Source: Desertivirga xinjiangensis
Lineage (GTDB): Bacteria; Bacteroidota; Bacteroidia; Sphingobacteriales; Sphingobacteriaceae
Direction of reading: 5' to 3'
Length of the DNA stretch: 64,000 nucleotides
NCBI RefSeq assembly: GCF_024436435.1
Contig: NZ_JAFMZP010000003.1
Coordinates: 248,001 to 312,000, forward strand
The notes beneath the pieces were generated by a model, which worked only from the letters and a program-made list of their open reading frames with translations, had not been told where the DNA came from and did not search any database. A program made the position numbers and the translations under genes. Numbering within the stretch: the first letter of the stretch is position 1; the number at the start of each line of letters is the position of its first letter. This document shows positions 1-9,001 of the stretch, in pieces.

Positions 1-781
1 TATATAATGAAACTGGTCTGTTAACGAAAATTTCCCTGGTTGAGATATTGAAATCAGGCTTTACAGGATAGATCCCATGTCTTTTACTATTGTTCATCAA
101 GTATACGGTAGCGATAAACGCAGGCACATAACTTTGCGTTTCGGCAGGCAAATATTGGCGTATTTCCCAATACGTAGTTGCCGATGGAGCCTTTTCCATT
201 GCCCAGCGTATATTGTTGCGTCCACAGTTGTATGAAGCAATGGCTAGCAACCAGTCTTTATACATCTCATAAGAATCTAAGAGATAACTAGCAGCAGCAT
301 TACAAGCTAAAACCGGGTCGCGGCGCTCATCTATAGTTTCATTAATCTGCAAACCGTATATTTTCCCAACGGGCTCTAAAAACTGCCACAAACCTCCGGC
401 CTGTGCTGATGACAAGGCAAATGGATTTAAAGCAGATTCAACAATAGACAGGTATTTAATTTCTTCAGGTACACCCCTTTCCTTAAATACCTTTTCATAA
501 ATCGGGAAATAATATTCAGACAGTCCAAGAACTTTGGAAAATTTAGCTTTGTGAGATGACGCGTAGTAATTGATCATCCTCTTAACCGGCTCATTATAGG
601 TTAAAGGAACTGTTTTCGTCAAGTCATCCAAAGTACGGCGGTACTCGGAAGGATCGATCAAAGCAGACGCTTTCACCGGATTTTTAACATTGACATCAAC
701 ATTCGCTTTAGTGGTCACCGGTGTACCTGCTAAAGCAAGCCCTAAAATAGTCAGGGCGAATACTCTTTTCCTTCTCATCAT
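1..781 (-). CDS. Lytic murein transglycosylase (MltD/SLT type), C-terminus cut by window edge
   Basis: The frame opens with two Met codons (781 and 778), a basic stretch and a hydrophobic signal segment (about residues 6-25), so the product is exported. An SLT fold follows: the motif SIVESALNP holds the likely catalytic glutamate at residue 115, followed by AQAGGLWQF and, about 40 residues on, the ASYNCGRNN motif of family 1 transglycosylases. These enzymes cleave the glycan strands of peptidoglycan to 1,6-anhydro products. The frame is still open at base 1, so about 260 residues are visible. MltD-type proteins normally continue into LysM repeats, which would lie outside the window. It follows gatA on the same strand after about 60 bases and may be co-transcribed. 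Confidence 0.85.
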   Translation of the reverse strand, partial: MMRRKRVFALTILGLALAGTPVTTKANVDVNVKNPVKASALIDPSEYRRTLDDLTKTVPLTYNEPVKRMINYYASSHKAKFSKVLGLSEYYFPIYEKVFKERGVPEEIKYLSIVESALNPFALSSAQAGGLWQFLEPVGKIYGLQINETIDERRDPVLACNAAASYLLDSYEMYKDWLLAIASYNCGRNNIRWAMEKAPSATTYWEIRQYLPAETQSYVPAFIATVYLMNNSKRHGIYPVKPDFNISTREIFVNRPVSLY

Positions 782-841
782 TTTTCAATATGGCTAAACA
801 GCCTCTGGTAATTGTTGGTAATTGTCTCCCTTTCTACCAAA

Positions 842-2275
842 TTAACGGCTTTTAGTTACATTTAAAATATATTTAGAAAAAGCTAATAATTCCGACTCAC
901 CAAACCGTTTCCCTATCAGCTGTATTCCTAAGGGTAAATTAGTCTTCGTTTCACCTAAAGGTAAGGAAATTGCTGGAATTCCTGCCAACGAAGCCTGAAC
1001 GGTAAATATATCTGCAAGATACATAGTAACCGGATCATCTGTCTTCTCTCCGATTCCAAAGGCCGGACCAGGGGTAGTAGGCAAAAGAATGAAATCATGA
1101 TCCTGCAGGATCTCATCGGTTTTCTCGCGAATTACGCGGCGAACTCTCTGAGCCTTTCCATAAAAAGCATCGTAATGACCAGCACTTAGCACGAATGATC
1201 CCAGCAAGATACGGCGTTTCACCTCTGCTCCAAATCCTTCAGAGCGTGATTTTTTGTAGGTCGATTCAAGGTCGGTAGCATTAGGACTTCTGTATCCGTA
1301 ATGCACCCCGTCATATCTTGCCAGATTCGACGAAGCCTCAGCCATCGTTAATATATAATAGGTTGGCACTACAAAATCAAGATAAGGAAAAGATATCGGT
1401 TCTACAGCGTGGCCGGCCTCCTGCAATTCTTTAATCGTTTTTTCGGTAAGAGCCTTCACTTCAGGATCTAGTCCTTCCGAGGTTAAAGTTTCGGGCAGAT
1501 AAGCAATTCTCTTTTTCCCGGAAAAGTCGAGCTGCTGAGTATAGGCAGGAACAGGGAGGGTTGAGGAAGTACTGTCATATTCGTCGTGACCGGCAATTAC
1601 TTCCAGTAGCAAAGCTGCGTCCTCTACAGAATTTGTTATCGGGCCAACCTGGTCAAAGGACGACGCATAGGCGATAACCCCATGTCTCGAAACCCTGCCA
1701 TAAGTAGGTTTTAAACCAACCACGCCACAAAAAGCCGCAGGTTGTCTCACAGATCCACCAGTATCCGTCCCTAATGAAGCCATGCATAAGCCCGCCTGAA
1801 CGGCAACCGCTGAACCTCCTGAAGATCCACCTGGTACACGGCTATTGTCTGCGTTATTTTTCACGGGACCGTGAAATGAATTTTCGTTAGAGCCACCCAT
1901 GGCAAACTCATCACAATTTTGACGGCCTATGATCACCGCATCTTCTGCCAAAAGGCGCTCTACAACGGTCGATGAAAAAACAGATCTATAATTATCAAGA
2001 ATCTTTGAACCTGCAGATACGATATGGTTTTGATAACATATCAAATCTTTGATGCCGATAACCATACCGGCCAGTTTGCCGGCAGTACCATCAAGCAACC
2101 TGGAATTTACAATTTCAGCCTGGCTTCTTGCTTCTTCAGCAAACACTTCAACGAAAGCATTTAAATGCTTGTTTTCTTCTATGCGCTGCAAGTAAGCTTC
2201 CACTAATTGGCGTAAATGCAGCTTGCTATCTTTTATATCCTGTTGTACGCTGCTTAACGTAGTGTACTTTTCCAT
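842..2275 (-). CDS. gatA: Aspartyl/glutamyl-tRNA(Asn/Gln) amidotransferase subunit A
   Basis: Amidase-signature protein of 477 residues. It releases ammonia from glutamine so that GatCAB can convert misacylated Glu-tRNA(Gln) or Asp-tRNA(Asn). The Ser-cisSer-Lys triad is visible: Lys in VIGIKDL, Ser in the GGSSGGSA loop, and Ser in DTGGSVRQPA. The motif GLKPTYGRVSRHG is typical of GatA rather than of other amidases. The frame is open further upstream to 2320, but the first 15 residues there are unlike the family, so the start is placed at the ATG at 2275 (MEKYTTL). gatB and gatC are not in the window. A terminator-like hairpin separates it from the tat genes upstream. Confidence 0.93.
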   Translation of the reverse strand: MEKYTTLSSVQQDIKDSKLHLRQLVEAYLQRIEENKHLNAFVEVFAEEARSQAEIVNSRLLDGTAGKLAGMVIGIKDLICYQNHIVSAGSKILDNYRSVFSSTVVERLLAEDAVIIGRQNCDEFAMGGSNENSFHGPVKNNADNSRVPGGSSGGSAVAVQAGLCMASLGTDTGGSVRQPAAFCGVVGLKPTYGRVSRHGVIAYASSFDQVGPITNSVEDAALLLEVIAGHDEYDSTSSTLPVPAYTQQLDFSGKKRIAYLPETLTSEGLDPEVKALTEKTIKELQEAGHAVEPISFPYLDFVVPTYYILTMAEASSNLARYDGVHYGYRSPNATDLESTYKKSRSEGFGAEVKRRILLGSFVLSAGHYDAFYGKAQRVRRVIREKTDEILQDHDFILLPTTPGPAFGIGEKTDDPVTMYLADIFTVQASLAGIPAISLPLGETKTNLPLGIQLIGKRFGESELLAFSKYILNVTKSR

Positions 2276-2389
2276 GCCGTGAAGGTACATATTTCTATGA
2301 AATGAAACCATTATGAACAATAATACCTGAAATTAATGCGGTAAATTTTCCAAAATCGGTCATACATTTGAGGTCTTGTTCCTGAAAAA

Positions 2390-2428
2390 CAAAAAACCTC
2401 ATATCTTGCTGTAAGCAAAACATGAGGT
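2390..2428 (-). terminator. Rho-independent terminator after the tatA pair
   Basis: Read on the minus strand, ACCTCAT (2428-2422) pairs with ATGAGGT (2402-2396). A second inner stem, TTGCT with AGCAA, sits in the loop, and a run of T follows (to about 2391). It lies between tatA and gatA and would end the tat transcript. Confidence 0.75.
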
Positions 2429-2451
2429 GATATTACATATTTTATAAAAGC

Positions 2452-2640
2452 CTAATATTCTCTGCGCTCCTTGGTTTCCGCTGGGTCACCATCTTTCGCG
2501 TCCTTAAACTCTTTTACGCCTTTACCCAATCCGCGCATCAGTTCAGGGATTTTTTTACCCCCGAATAATAGTAGCAACGCAACTACAATAAGAATAATTT
2601 CAGGAGCTCCTAGCGCCGCCAATAAAATTGAATTAACCAT
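2452..2640 (-). CDS. tatA: Twin-arginine translocase subunit TatA/E family
   Basis: Small protein of 62 residues with one N-terminal membrane helix (about residues 12-26, hydrophobic with [11 protein letters not shown]), the [16 protein letters not shown] hinge and amphipathic helix typical of TatA, and a short charged tail. TatA forms the pore that moves folded proteins bearing twin-arginine signals across the inner membrane. It starts 2 bases after the stop of the second TatA gene, so the two are co-transcribed. No tatC is visible here. TatB function may be carried by one of the two paralogues, as is known for species with minimal Tat systems. Confidence 0.88.
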   Translation of the reverse strand: MVNSILLAALGAPEIILIVVALLLLFGGKKIPELMRGLGKGVKEFKDAKDGDPAETKERREY

Positions 2641-2642
2641 GA

Positions 2643-2912
2643 TTATGAATTTGTTTGCGCCTGGTCGGCTTGTTTATTTTTGTTAGTATTACTATCTAAA
2701 TCTACGTTGAGGTCATCATTAACAGCATTGATGTTCCTGTGAATCTCACGCTTAACACCGTCTGAAGCATCTTTGAACTCGCGGATGCCTTTTCCCAGAC
2801 CACGAGCCAGTTCAGGCATCTTCTTCCCTCCAAACAATAATAATATTGCTCCTACTATCAACAACATTTCCGGGGTTCCTATATTCAGGAACAGTAAAGC
2901 AGCGTTTAACAT
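2643..2912 (-). CDS. tatA: Twin-arginine translocase subunit TatA/E family, longer paralogue
   Basis: Protein of 89 residues with the same plan as its downstream neighbour: short periplasmic N-terminus, one helix containing [16 protein letters not shown], the [17 protein letters not shown] amphipathic segment, then a longer polar tail ending in an Asn/Gln-rich stretch. It is the first gene of a two-gene unit. A TATATTTG box sits 16 bases upstream of the start. Two adjacent TatA-type genes without TatB is a common Bacteroidota arrangement. Which paralogue does which job cannot be told from sequence. Confidence 0.87.
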   Translation of the reverse strand: MLNAALLFLNIGTPEMLLIVGAILLLFGGKKMPELARGLGKGIREFKDASDGVKREIHRNINAVNDDLNVDLDSNTNKNKQADQAQTNS

Positions 2913-2928
2913 CCTATTAAGATTTATA

Positions 2929-2936
2929 CAAATATA
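2929..2936 (-). promoter_or_regulatory. Putative -7 box (TAnnTTTG) for the tatA pair
   Basis: On the minus strand the bases read TATATTTG, a full match to the Bacteroidota primary-sigma -7 consensus, 16 bases before the ATG at 2912. No clear TTTG -33 box was found. Confidence 0.45.
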
Positions 2937-2960
2937 AGTAAATATTATACTAATCGTTTT

Positions 2961-4232
2961 CTAATTTGCCAGCCAACTTTCAGGATTTAAAGGAGTTGAC
3001 CCTTTCCAAATTTTAAACTGCATCTCTGTTGTTCCATCCTCCGAGTCGGTTGAAACAACCCCGATGGTTTGTTTCACTGAAACTTTCTGGCCCCTTGAGA
3101 CACTTACTGATTTTAATCCGGAATAAACTGAGAAATACTCTCCATGACGAACCAGTATATATTGAACATTACTTGCAGGAATAGTCCCTACCTGGGCAAC
3201 GGTCCCCTCAAAAACTGCCCTGATTGCCGCTCCCTGATTCGTCCGGATAGTAACTCCATCATTATCAACGACCACACCTGCCCCTACAGTATGCCTGCCA
3301 AATCTTTCAGTGATCGACCCGTTTGCTACCGGCCATGGTAAACCACCGCGATTTCCCAGGAAATCTGATGAAAGCTTTGCTGCCTCAGGCGTTGAAGCAA
3401 GAACGCTGGATCCTCTTGACGCAGGCTTGGCCGGTGCAACCTCCCGATTTTCAGCTTTTGCTTTGGCTGCAGCAGCACGGGCCGCTTCTTCTTCCCTTCT
3501 TCTGGCCTCCGCAATTTCTCTGGCAATGGCGTTATTGATGGCCCTGTTTAAACTGGCAGCTTCGCGCTGCTTTTTAGACAATTCCTGCCGCAACTTCTTT
3601 TCTTGCTTTGAAAGCTTACTAAACTGCTGCGCTTTAGTATTCTTTTCTTTTCCGAGAGTGATCTTTTCATCCTCCTGATCGTGTAACAAATCGTTCTTTG
3701 ACCTTTTATTCCGGTCCAGCTGAACAATTTTAATCCCCAGCTCCTTAGAAGTCTGTTCGATGTATTTAGCCTGCTTCTTACGGTAATCTCCAAACTGCTG
3801 CAGATATTTTAAGCGTTTATAAGCCTGGTTGAAATCTTTAGAAGCGAAAACGAACATCAATTTGCTGTATGCGCTTTGATTTCTGAACGCAAAAAGCACC
3901 ATAGCAGCATATTCTTTTTTTAGCTTATTTAACTGGGATTGCAGCGAACGTACAGTACTTGTGTTTTCAGAGATCTCGTTATCCAGTAGCCTTACTTCCG
4001 AGTTGATCGTCTTAATCTTCTCCTCACGAAGTCTTATTTGTGCATTCAGGGCATTTATCTGTTTTAAAGATAGCCTCTTATTGCTTGCCACTTCGTTCTG
4101 AGAGCGCCTGAGCATTTCAATTTCGCGGGTTAATGCATCCTTACGGCGTTTCAGCTCAGCACTGCTTTGACCATAAGTATTGCCTACCACTAATATTAAC
4201 GCGAGAAAAAGAAACAGCCTTATAAAACTCAT
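2961..4232 (-). CDS. EnvC-like murein hydrolase activator with degenerate LytM/M23 domain
   Basis: Protein of 423 residues: signal peptide (residues 1-21, ending TYGQ), a long Lys/Glu/Gln-rich coiled coil (about 22-250), an Ala-rich linker and a C-terminal LytM fold (about 300-420) opening with LPWPVANGSITERFG. In active M23 enzymes zinc and catalysis need HxxxD, a lone His and HxH. Here those positions read Asn324, Thr328, Ser371, Glu403 and Gln405. The domain therefore looks catalytically dead, as in E. coli EnvC, which activates amidases instead. It is the last gene of a packed envelope operon, 17 bases after the DUF4292 gene. A role in daughter-cell separation is inferred from the family. 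Confidence 0.85.
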   Translation of the reverse strand: MSFIRLFLFLALILVVGNTYGQSSAELKRRKDALTREIEMLRRSQNEVASNKRLSLKQINALNAQIRLREEKIKTINSEVRLLDNEISENTSTVRSLQSQLNKLKKEYAAMVLFAFRNQSAYSKLMFVFASKDFNQAYKRLKYLQQFGDYRKKQAKYIEQTSKELGIKIVQLDRNKRSKNDLLHDQEDEKITLGKEKNTKAQQFSKLSKQEKKLRQELSKKQREAASLNRAINNAIAREIAEARRREEEAARAAAAKAKAENREVAPAKPASRGSSVLASTPEAAKLSSDFLGNRGGLPWPVANGSITERFGRHTVGAGVVVDNDGVTIRTNQGAAIRAVFEGTVAQVGTIPASNVQYILVRHGEYFSVYSGLKSVSVSRGQKVSVKQTIGVVSTDSEDGTTEMQFKIWKGSTPLNPESWLAN

Positions 4233-4249
4233 GCCGCAAATCTATCTAA

Positions 4250-5047
4250 TTAATTTTTTACCGTAAACCTTTTAGGCACATTGAATGGAAAATCTACCGC
4301 CTCGTTTACTATGATACTATTATAGTGAAGATCGATTTTCACACTTCTATTCTGAGCGTCCGAACGGATACTAACATCCTGAGGGAACTCTTTTCCTGAA
4401 ATATTCACAAAGTTGGCGTAGTTAACAAGAAGGTTTTTTCCGCTGCTACGGTCGGTCAGATTGCTCTGAACCAGATTATACCGGCTGTTAAACAGGAGCT
4501 TGTACAATAAACCTGATACATTGCCGCTAAGTACGGTCTGCGAATTCTCTTCTCCGACTGTTACCTCAGAGCCCGTAATGCCCTGCATCATAGTAGCTGT
4601 AAATAAAGATTGTACCGTATTAAAACTTACCTGCTTATTAGTGAACTGGTGTATATAATTGAAAGGTTTGGCCAGATATTCACTTTGTAAACGATTTAAC
4701 ACCTTTATACTGTCCGGTGTTATCAAAGCCCTGGCAACTTCAATTCCCGCGATGGCCGTGACTGACACCCAAATGGCTTCTCCATTCCTCATACGAATAT
4801 TCATGCTGACATCTTGGGTATTATTATTTATATTCAAGTCGGCTTTGGCTTTTACAGAAAGCGTAGTATAGGTTGGCTGCTTATCCTGGACATTTTTCAT
4901 GACGCTGCCTGAAGACAACCGTTCTTTCTCAAGGGGAGCAGGGGAAGCCGGCAAAGTAGCTTTCTTCGTTTTACAGGCAGAAGCTGCAAACAAGGTCAAA
5001 CCCGTCAGGACTACACACAGAACCTTATTCAGAATATTTTTTCTCAT
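4250..5047 (-). CDS. DUF4292 family lipoprotein
   Basis: Protein of 265 residues with a lipoprotein signal peptide (basic MRKN, hydrophobic core, lipobox AASAC with Cys25). The mature part is predicted as mostly beta strand, with patterns such as SVTAIAGIEVARALITPDSIKVLN and a C-terminal IDLHYNSIIVNEAVDFPFNVPKRF that I recognise as DUF4292. The family resembles the LolA/LolB lipoprotein-carrier fold, but its function is unknown. The start overlaps the end of the TPR gene by 23 bases, so translation is likely coupled. The context (TPR protein, flippase, EnvC-like protein) suggests an outer-envelope role. Confidence 0.75.
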   Translation of the reverse strand: MRKNILNKVLCVVLTGLTLFAASACKTKKATLPASPAPLEKERLSSGSVMKNVQDKQPTYTTLSVKAKADLNINNNTQDVSMNIRMRNGEAIWVSVTAIAGIEVARALITPDSIKVLNRLQSEYLAKPFNYIHQFTNKQVSFNTVQSLFTATMMQGITGSEVTVGEENSQTVLSGNVSGLLYKLLFNSRYNLVQSNLTDRSSGKNLLVNYANFVNISGKEFPQDVSIRSDAQNRSVKIDLHYNSIIVNEAVDFPFNVPKRFTVKN

Positions 5048-6743
5048 TTATTTTCTTATTTAAAACGTCTGAACTAGCGCCTTTTTCCCTGGCTGACTTC
5101 CACTGCTGCAGTGCCAGATCCTTTTCGCCAAGATGGTAAAGGATATCACCATAATGTTCAGCCAGGACTCCGCTGTTCTTGTTATTACTGATAGCTTTTT
5201 CAATCCAAATGCGGGCATCCGCATATTTTTTTTGCTTAAATAGTACCCACGCGTAGGTATCTTCAAATGATGAGTTTCCAGGCTGCAGTTTATTTGACCG
5301 TGCAGACATTTCCTCCGCTTTCCGAAGATTATTTCCCCGTAGGGATAGGTAGTAAGCATAATTGTTTAGTACATACGTATTATCGGGATTCAGAACGAGA
5401 GCTTTATTATAAGAGTCATCAGACTCGGAATATTTTTTTAGGGCATTATATGAATCGCCTAAAGAGGAATAGATCTGCGTCTGGAAATTCTTATCCTCAG
5501 GCTCAAAGTCGATCGCGGTGTTAAAATAGCTGATGGCTTTCGGGTGCTTGCCGCTCTGTGCATATGCAATAGCTGTATAAAAATACAGAGGCGCCTGGTT
5601 GGGAAATAAGCTTAAAGCTTCTTCTCCATCGGTAATAGCCGAAGCATAGTCCCTGGCACTGATATTTATTTTAATAAGTTGTTCCCAAACCTGATAAATC
5701 TGGCTATTGAGTTCAAGTGATTTTTTATAGGCTTGTTTTGCATCGTTCAACTTTTGCACCTGGAACAATACATCTCCGTAAAGAGAAAAGGCCTTCGCTT
5801 CTGCCGGGTGACTTTCTGTAACAAGCTTTGACAGTTTCAATGCCTGCTCTCTTACAGCAGCATCCTCAAACTTTTGAAACAAGGATAGTATGATCCCTAT
5901 CTTAGCATTTACATGTAATTCAGGCGAAGCAAAAGCTGTTTCTAGTTCGGCCGTTGCCTCTTCATTCTTTCCCCAATCCTTATAGATATCAGCGATACCC
6001 AAACTAATGAAGGGATTACGAATACCTTTGGATTTTGCTTTAAGAAGTATTTCTAATGCTTTGTCCCGCCTGCCTGATTTTATGTACAGATCACTTTGAT
6101 TTAGATAATTAGTTGCTTCGCCAGGATTCGCCCCTATAAGTTTATCTATTTCGAGAACAGCTTTTTCAGAATCTCCCCCTTGCTGGTAAGCACGCTGCCT
6201 TGCATTACTTAACTCTGTTGAACCGCCAAATTTTTCTTCTATGGAGCTGTAGATCATTTCTGCCTCTTTTGTCTTATTAGCTAAAACAAGAGAGCTCGCT
6301 TTATCGAAGTAATAATTATCATTATCCGGCTCCAGTCTTATCAGATCAGTATAAATTAAGCTGAGCTGATCGTAATTGCGATGCTTTTTATAAATATCAG
6401 CCAAAAGAAGCCAGTACCATTTATTACCCGAATTTACTGTGACGGCGTCGCGGGCATATTTCTCAGCCACAGCATCTTCGTCCTGTGAATGATATAAAGT
6501 GGCTAACTCGTATAAAGCTGCATGATTAGCAGGATCAGTTTGGACAATCTGTTTGAAATAGCCCTCCGATTCAGAAATTCGGTTTGATGTTTTTGCCTTT
6601 AACCCGCTGAAAAAATTTTCTCTGATAAGAACACTGTCTTCTTCATTGAGTACGCGTCCTACAACTACCACAGCAGCGTTTTTCTGCTGCGCAATACACA
6701 CCCCACAAGTAATACTCAAGAAAAAGGCAAACGTTCTAAACAT
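5025..6743 (-). CDS. Exported tetratricopeptide-repeat protein
   Basis: Protein of 572 residues with a signal peptide (MFRTFAFFLSITCGVCIAQ) followed by an almost continuous solenoid of TPR units, about a dozen. Examples are the NHAALYELATLYHSQDEDAV region and the late units around NTYVLNNYAYYLSLRGN and AEHYGDILYHLGEKDLALQ. TPR arrays are protein-binding scaffolds and carry no catalytic residues. It lies 2 bases after dut and overlaps the DUF4292 gene, inside a run of envelope genes. A scaffold for an assembly linking the inner and outer membrane is possible, but nothing in the sequence names the partner. Confidence 0.8.
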   Translation of the reverse strand: MFRTFAFFLSITCGVCIAQQKNAAVVVVGRVLNEEDSVLIRENFFSGLKAKTSNRISESEGYFKQIVQTDPANHAALYELATLYHSQDEDAVAEKYARDAVTVNSGNKWYWLLLADIYKKHRNYDQLSLIYTDLIRLEPDNDNYYFDKASSLVLANKTKEAEMIYSSIEEKFGGSTELSNARQRAYQQGGDSEKAVLEIDKLIGANPGEATNYLNQSDLYIKSGRRDKALEILLKAKSKGIRNPFISLGIADIYKDWGKNEEATAELETAFASPELHVNAKIGIILSLFQKFEDAAVREQALKLSKLVTESHPAEAKAFSLYGDVLFQVQKLNDAKQAYKKSLELNSQIYQVWEQLIKINISARDYASAITDGEEALSLFPNQAPLYFYTAIAYAQSGKHPKAISYFNTAIDFEPEDKNFQTQIYSSLGDSYNALKKYSESDDSYNKALVLNPDNTYVLNNYAYYLSLRGNNLRKAEEMSARSNKLQPGNSSFEDTYAWVLFKQKKYADARIWIEKAISNNKNSGVLAEHYGDILYHLGEKDLALQQWKSAREKGASSDVLNKKINEKKYSE

Positions 6744-6745
6744 AT

Positions 6746-7180
6746 TTAAATTCCTGTGTGGCCATATCCTCCGGCTCCTCTAACTGTATCTGTTAGAATT
6801 TCAACTTCACCCCAATCAATCTGTTCATACTTTGAAATAACCATTTGCGCCACCCTGTCTCCGTTTCTGACAACAAAATCTGTATCAGAAAGATTGATCA
6901 GCAGAATTTTAATTTCTCCCCTGTAATCGGCATCAATGGTACCAGGAGAATTCAACACTGTGATACCGTATTTATATGCAAGGCCACTTCGGGGCCTTAC
7001 CTGAGCTTCGAACCCCTTAGGCAATTCCATATATAGTCCCGTTGGAATGAGCACGCGCTGCAAAGGTTTAATTATAATCTCATTCTCCCGAATAAAAGCC
7101 CGTAAATCCATGCCGGCGGAAAGCTCCGTTTCATAAGCCGGAAGTGCATTGTCTGATTTATTTATTATGTTAACGATCAT
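6746..7180 (-). CDS. dut: dUTP diphosphatase
   Basis: Trimeric dUTPase of 144 residues that hydrolyses dUTP to dUMP, keeping uracil out of DNA and supplying dTMP synthesis. The five family motifs are in order: [10 protein letters not shown] (motif 1), RPRSGLAYK (motif 2), the uracil-binding [11 protein letters not shown] with catalytic Asp (motif 3), GDRVAQMV (motif 4), and the C-terminal [11 protein letters not shown]-loop-like motif 5. Length is normal. The first base of its stop region overlaps nothing downstream, while its start overlaps the flippase stop by 4 bases (ATGA), so the two are translationally coupled. Its presence in an envelope operon is probably a matter of operon history. 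Confidence 0.95.
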   Translation of the reverse strand: MIVNIINKSDNALPAYETELSAGMDLRAFIRENEIIIKPLQRVLIPTGLYMELPKGFEAQVRPRSGLAYKYGITVLNSPGTIDADYRGEIKILLINLSDTDFVVRNGDRVAQMVISKYEQIDWGEVEILTDTVRGAGGYGHTGI

Positions 7181-8667
7181 CTTCGAAGAATTAAGCGAAT
7201 ATTTTTCCTTTCAAAATATAGTGTAACCAAAACGAAGGCAAGTACTAAAGTATTGCCTGCAAATAAACTTCGGTTAAACACATTGAAAGATAAGAATACT
7301 ATTATGACAGAGGCAATTAAATAGGTCACTATTTTTTTCACATTATAGGGTATCGGATAATTTCTCTGCCCGAGAATATACGAAAGCACCATCATCGTGG
7401 AATAGGCTGTCAGTGAAATCCATGCAGATGCCATGTAGCTGTACCTGGGAATGAAAATTATATTCAACACAATGGTTAACAGCGCCCCAATCCCCGAGAT
7501 ATACAAACCATATTTAGTTTGATCAGACAGTTTATACCAAATAGATAAATTCATATAAATGCCCAGACTTACATACCCGAACAACAGCACAGGCACTACC
7601 TTTAATCCCGACCAAAAAACCTCCTTTTCGGCGTCACTTCCCTTGACAAAATATTTTAAGATTTCAATGTTAGCTACAAGGCTCACAAATATCAGGCAGA
7701 TTGCTATCACGAAATAATTCATTATGCTGGCATAGGTCTCACCTGAATTTTTGCTCTTGGCGTGGCTGAAAAAAAATGGCTCGGCCCCTAAACGAAAAGC
7801 CTGAATAAAAATACTCAGGAAAATGGCTATTTTACCAACAGCGCCATAGATTCCCACCTCCTCCGCTCCAAAATCACCATCCAAAAGTTTTTCAAGAAAG
7901 ATCTTATCTGAGTTTTCGTTTACGATGAAAGAAAGGTTCGCAATCAGTACGGGAAAACTGTAGTTAATCATCTCCTTCAACAGCCCTCTATCTAGCTTAT
8001 GACCCAATTTTAAAAGTTCCGGAAACAGCAGTATAAGTGTAAGAACACTTGCCATAAGGTTAGATACAAAAACATATCCTACCCAACCAGGTCTATACCA
8101 ACCAAATTCACTTCCGTTTTTAATAAGCCAGGGGATCACAAACAAAAAGATAAGATTCAGGGAAACGAAGCTGATTACATTAACAAGCTTAATAAGGGCA
8201 TATCTGCCAGGATGTCCTTCTGCTCGTATCTTCGCAAACGGAATTACTGAAATTGCATCTATCACCAGTATCCATATAAATAACCGGATAAATAACTTAT
8301 AGTCCTCAACACTAGTCACACTCCCATCATGCATCCAGATAGCTACTTTGCCTGCAAAGAATGAGCTGACTAATAAAAAGCTCAGCGCTATACACAGCAC
8401 AAAAAAGAAAGTAGTAGTGTATACCTTTCTTTTTTCCTCCAACCCTTCATACTTATTCAGGTATCTGAAAAAAGTTGTTTCCATTCCGAACGCCAGTACC
8501 GCATTCAGCATGGAAGCCCAAGCATACATAGTAGTGAAAATTCCATATACCCGGGCAGGGTAAATACTTACATAAATAGGGGTCAGTATAAAGTTAAGCA
8601 ACCTGGAAATGATAGTGCTTAATCCATAGACCACTGTCTGACCGGCAAACTTTTTTAGTGTTGACAA
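7177..8667 (-). CDS. Polysaccharide flippase of the MOP superfamily (Wzx/MurJ-like)
   Basis: Integral membrane protein of 496 residues with about 12-14 hydrophobic helices. It starts with the family-typical [27 protein letters not shown] pattern (amphipathic helix, then TM1 with a positively charged pore residue) and ends with a short basic tail. Such proteins flip lipid-linked saccharides across the inner membrane for O-antigen, capsule or peptidoglycan assembly. No glycosyltransferases or polymerase are nearby, so the substrate cannot be read from context. It heads the dut-TPR-DUF4292-EnvC run, 26 bases after the acylphosphatase gene. Confidence 0.85.
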   Translation of the reverse strand: MSTLKKFAGQTVVYGLSTIISRLLNFILTPIYVSIYPARVYGIFTTMYAWASMLNAVLAFGMETTFFRYLNKYEGLEEKRKVYTTTFFFVLCIALSFLLVSSFFAGKVAIWMHDGSVTSVEDYKLFIRLFIWILVIDAISVIPFAKIRAEGHPGRYALIKLVNVISFVSLNLIFLFVIPWLIKNGSEFGWYRPGWVGYVFVSNLMASVLTLILLFPELLKLGHKLDRGLLKEMINYSFPVLIANLSFIVNENSDKIFLEKLLDGDFGAEEVGIYGAVGKIAIFLSIFIQAFRLGAEPFFFSHAKSKNSGETYASIMNYFVIAICLIFVSLVANIEILKYFVKGSDAEKEVFWSGLKVVPVLLFGYVSLGIYMNLSIWYKLSDQTKYGLYISGIGALLTIVLNIIFIPRYSYMASAWISLTAYSTMMVLSYILGQRNYPIPYNVKKIVTYLIASVIIVFLSFNVFNRSLFAGNTLVLAFVLVTLYFERKNIRLILRR

Positions 8668-8693
8668 TATTCGAGTGTTATTTTAACCCCCGC

Positions 8694-8975
8694 TCAGGGT
8701 GAGTTCTTTCTTACGACCTCAAAATTACGATAGTTTTTTATTTCGCCCTCTACATATTCTACACGCTCAACTTTTGCATGCTGAGGGCCTTCATTACACC
8801 ATTCTAAAAACGACTCCAAAGAAAAATCATCTCCTTCTACCTCGGCATACACAGAGCCATCATCCTTATTTTTTATGAAGCCTCTTACTCCGAGCTGATC
8901 TGCAACTGCCTTAGTAGCGGCCCGAAAAAAAACGCCCTGGACTTTACCGAAAACAGTAATATTTAAATGTTTCAT
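8694..8975 (-). CDS. acyP: Acylphosphatase
   Basis: Protein of 93 residues, the normal family size, that hydrolyses acyl phosphates such as acetyl phosphate or carbamoyl phosphate. Both signature regions are present: GKVQGVFFR, which contains the phosphate-binding Arg, and GFIKNKDDGSVYAEVEG, which contains the catalytic Asn. It lies 26 bases from both neighbours on the same strand and so is probably part of the long minus-strand transcript. It has no obvious functional tie to the flippase operon. Confidence 0.93.
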   Translation of the reverse strand: MKHLNITVFGKVQGVFFRAATKAVADQLGVRGFIKNKDDGSVYAEVEGDDFSLESFLEWCNEGPQHAKVERVEYVEGEIKNYRNFEVVRKNSP

Positions 8976-9001
8976 ACATCTCTTAAATTAAGCACTCCAG
9001 A

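Noticed and set aside
3144-3793. Overlapping open frames on both strands within the EnvC-like gene
   Set aside because: They lie inside a clearly coding gene with signal peptide, coiled coil and LytM fold, and show no family pattern of their own.
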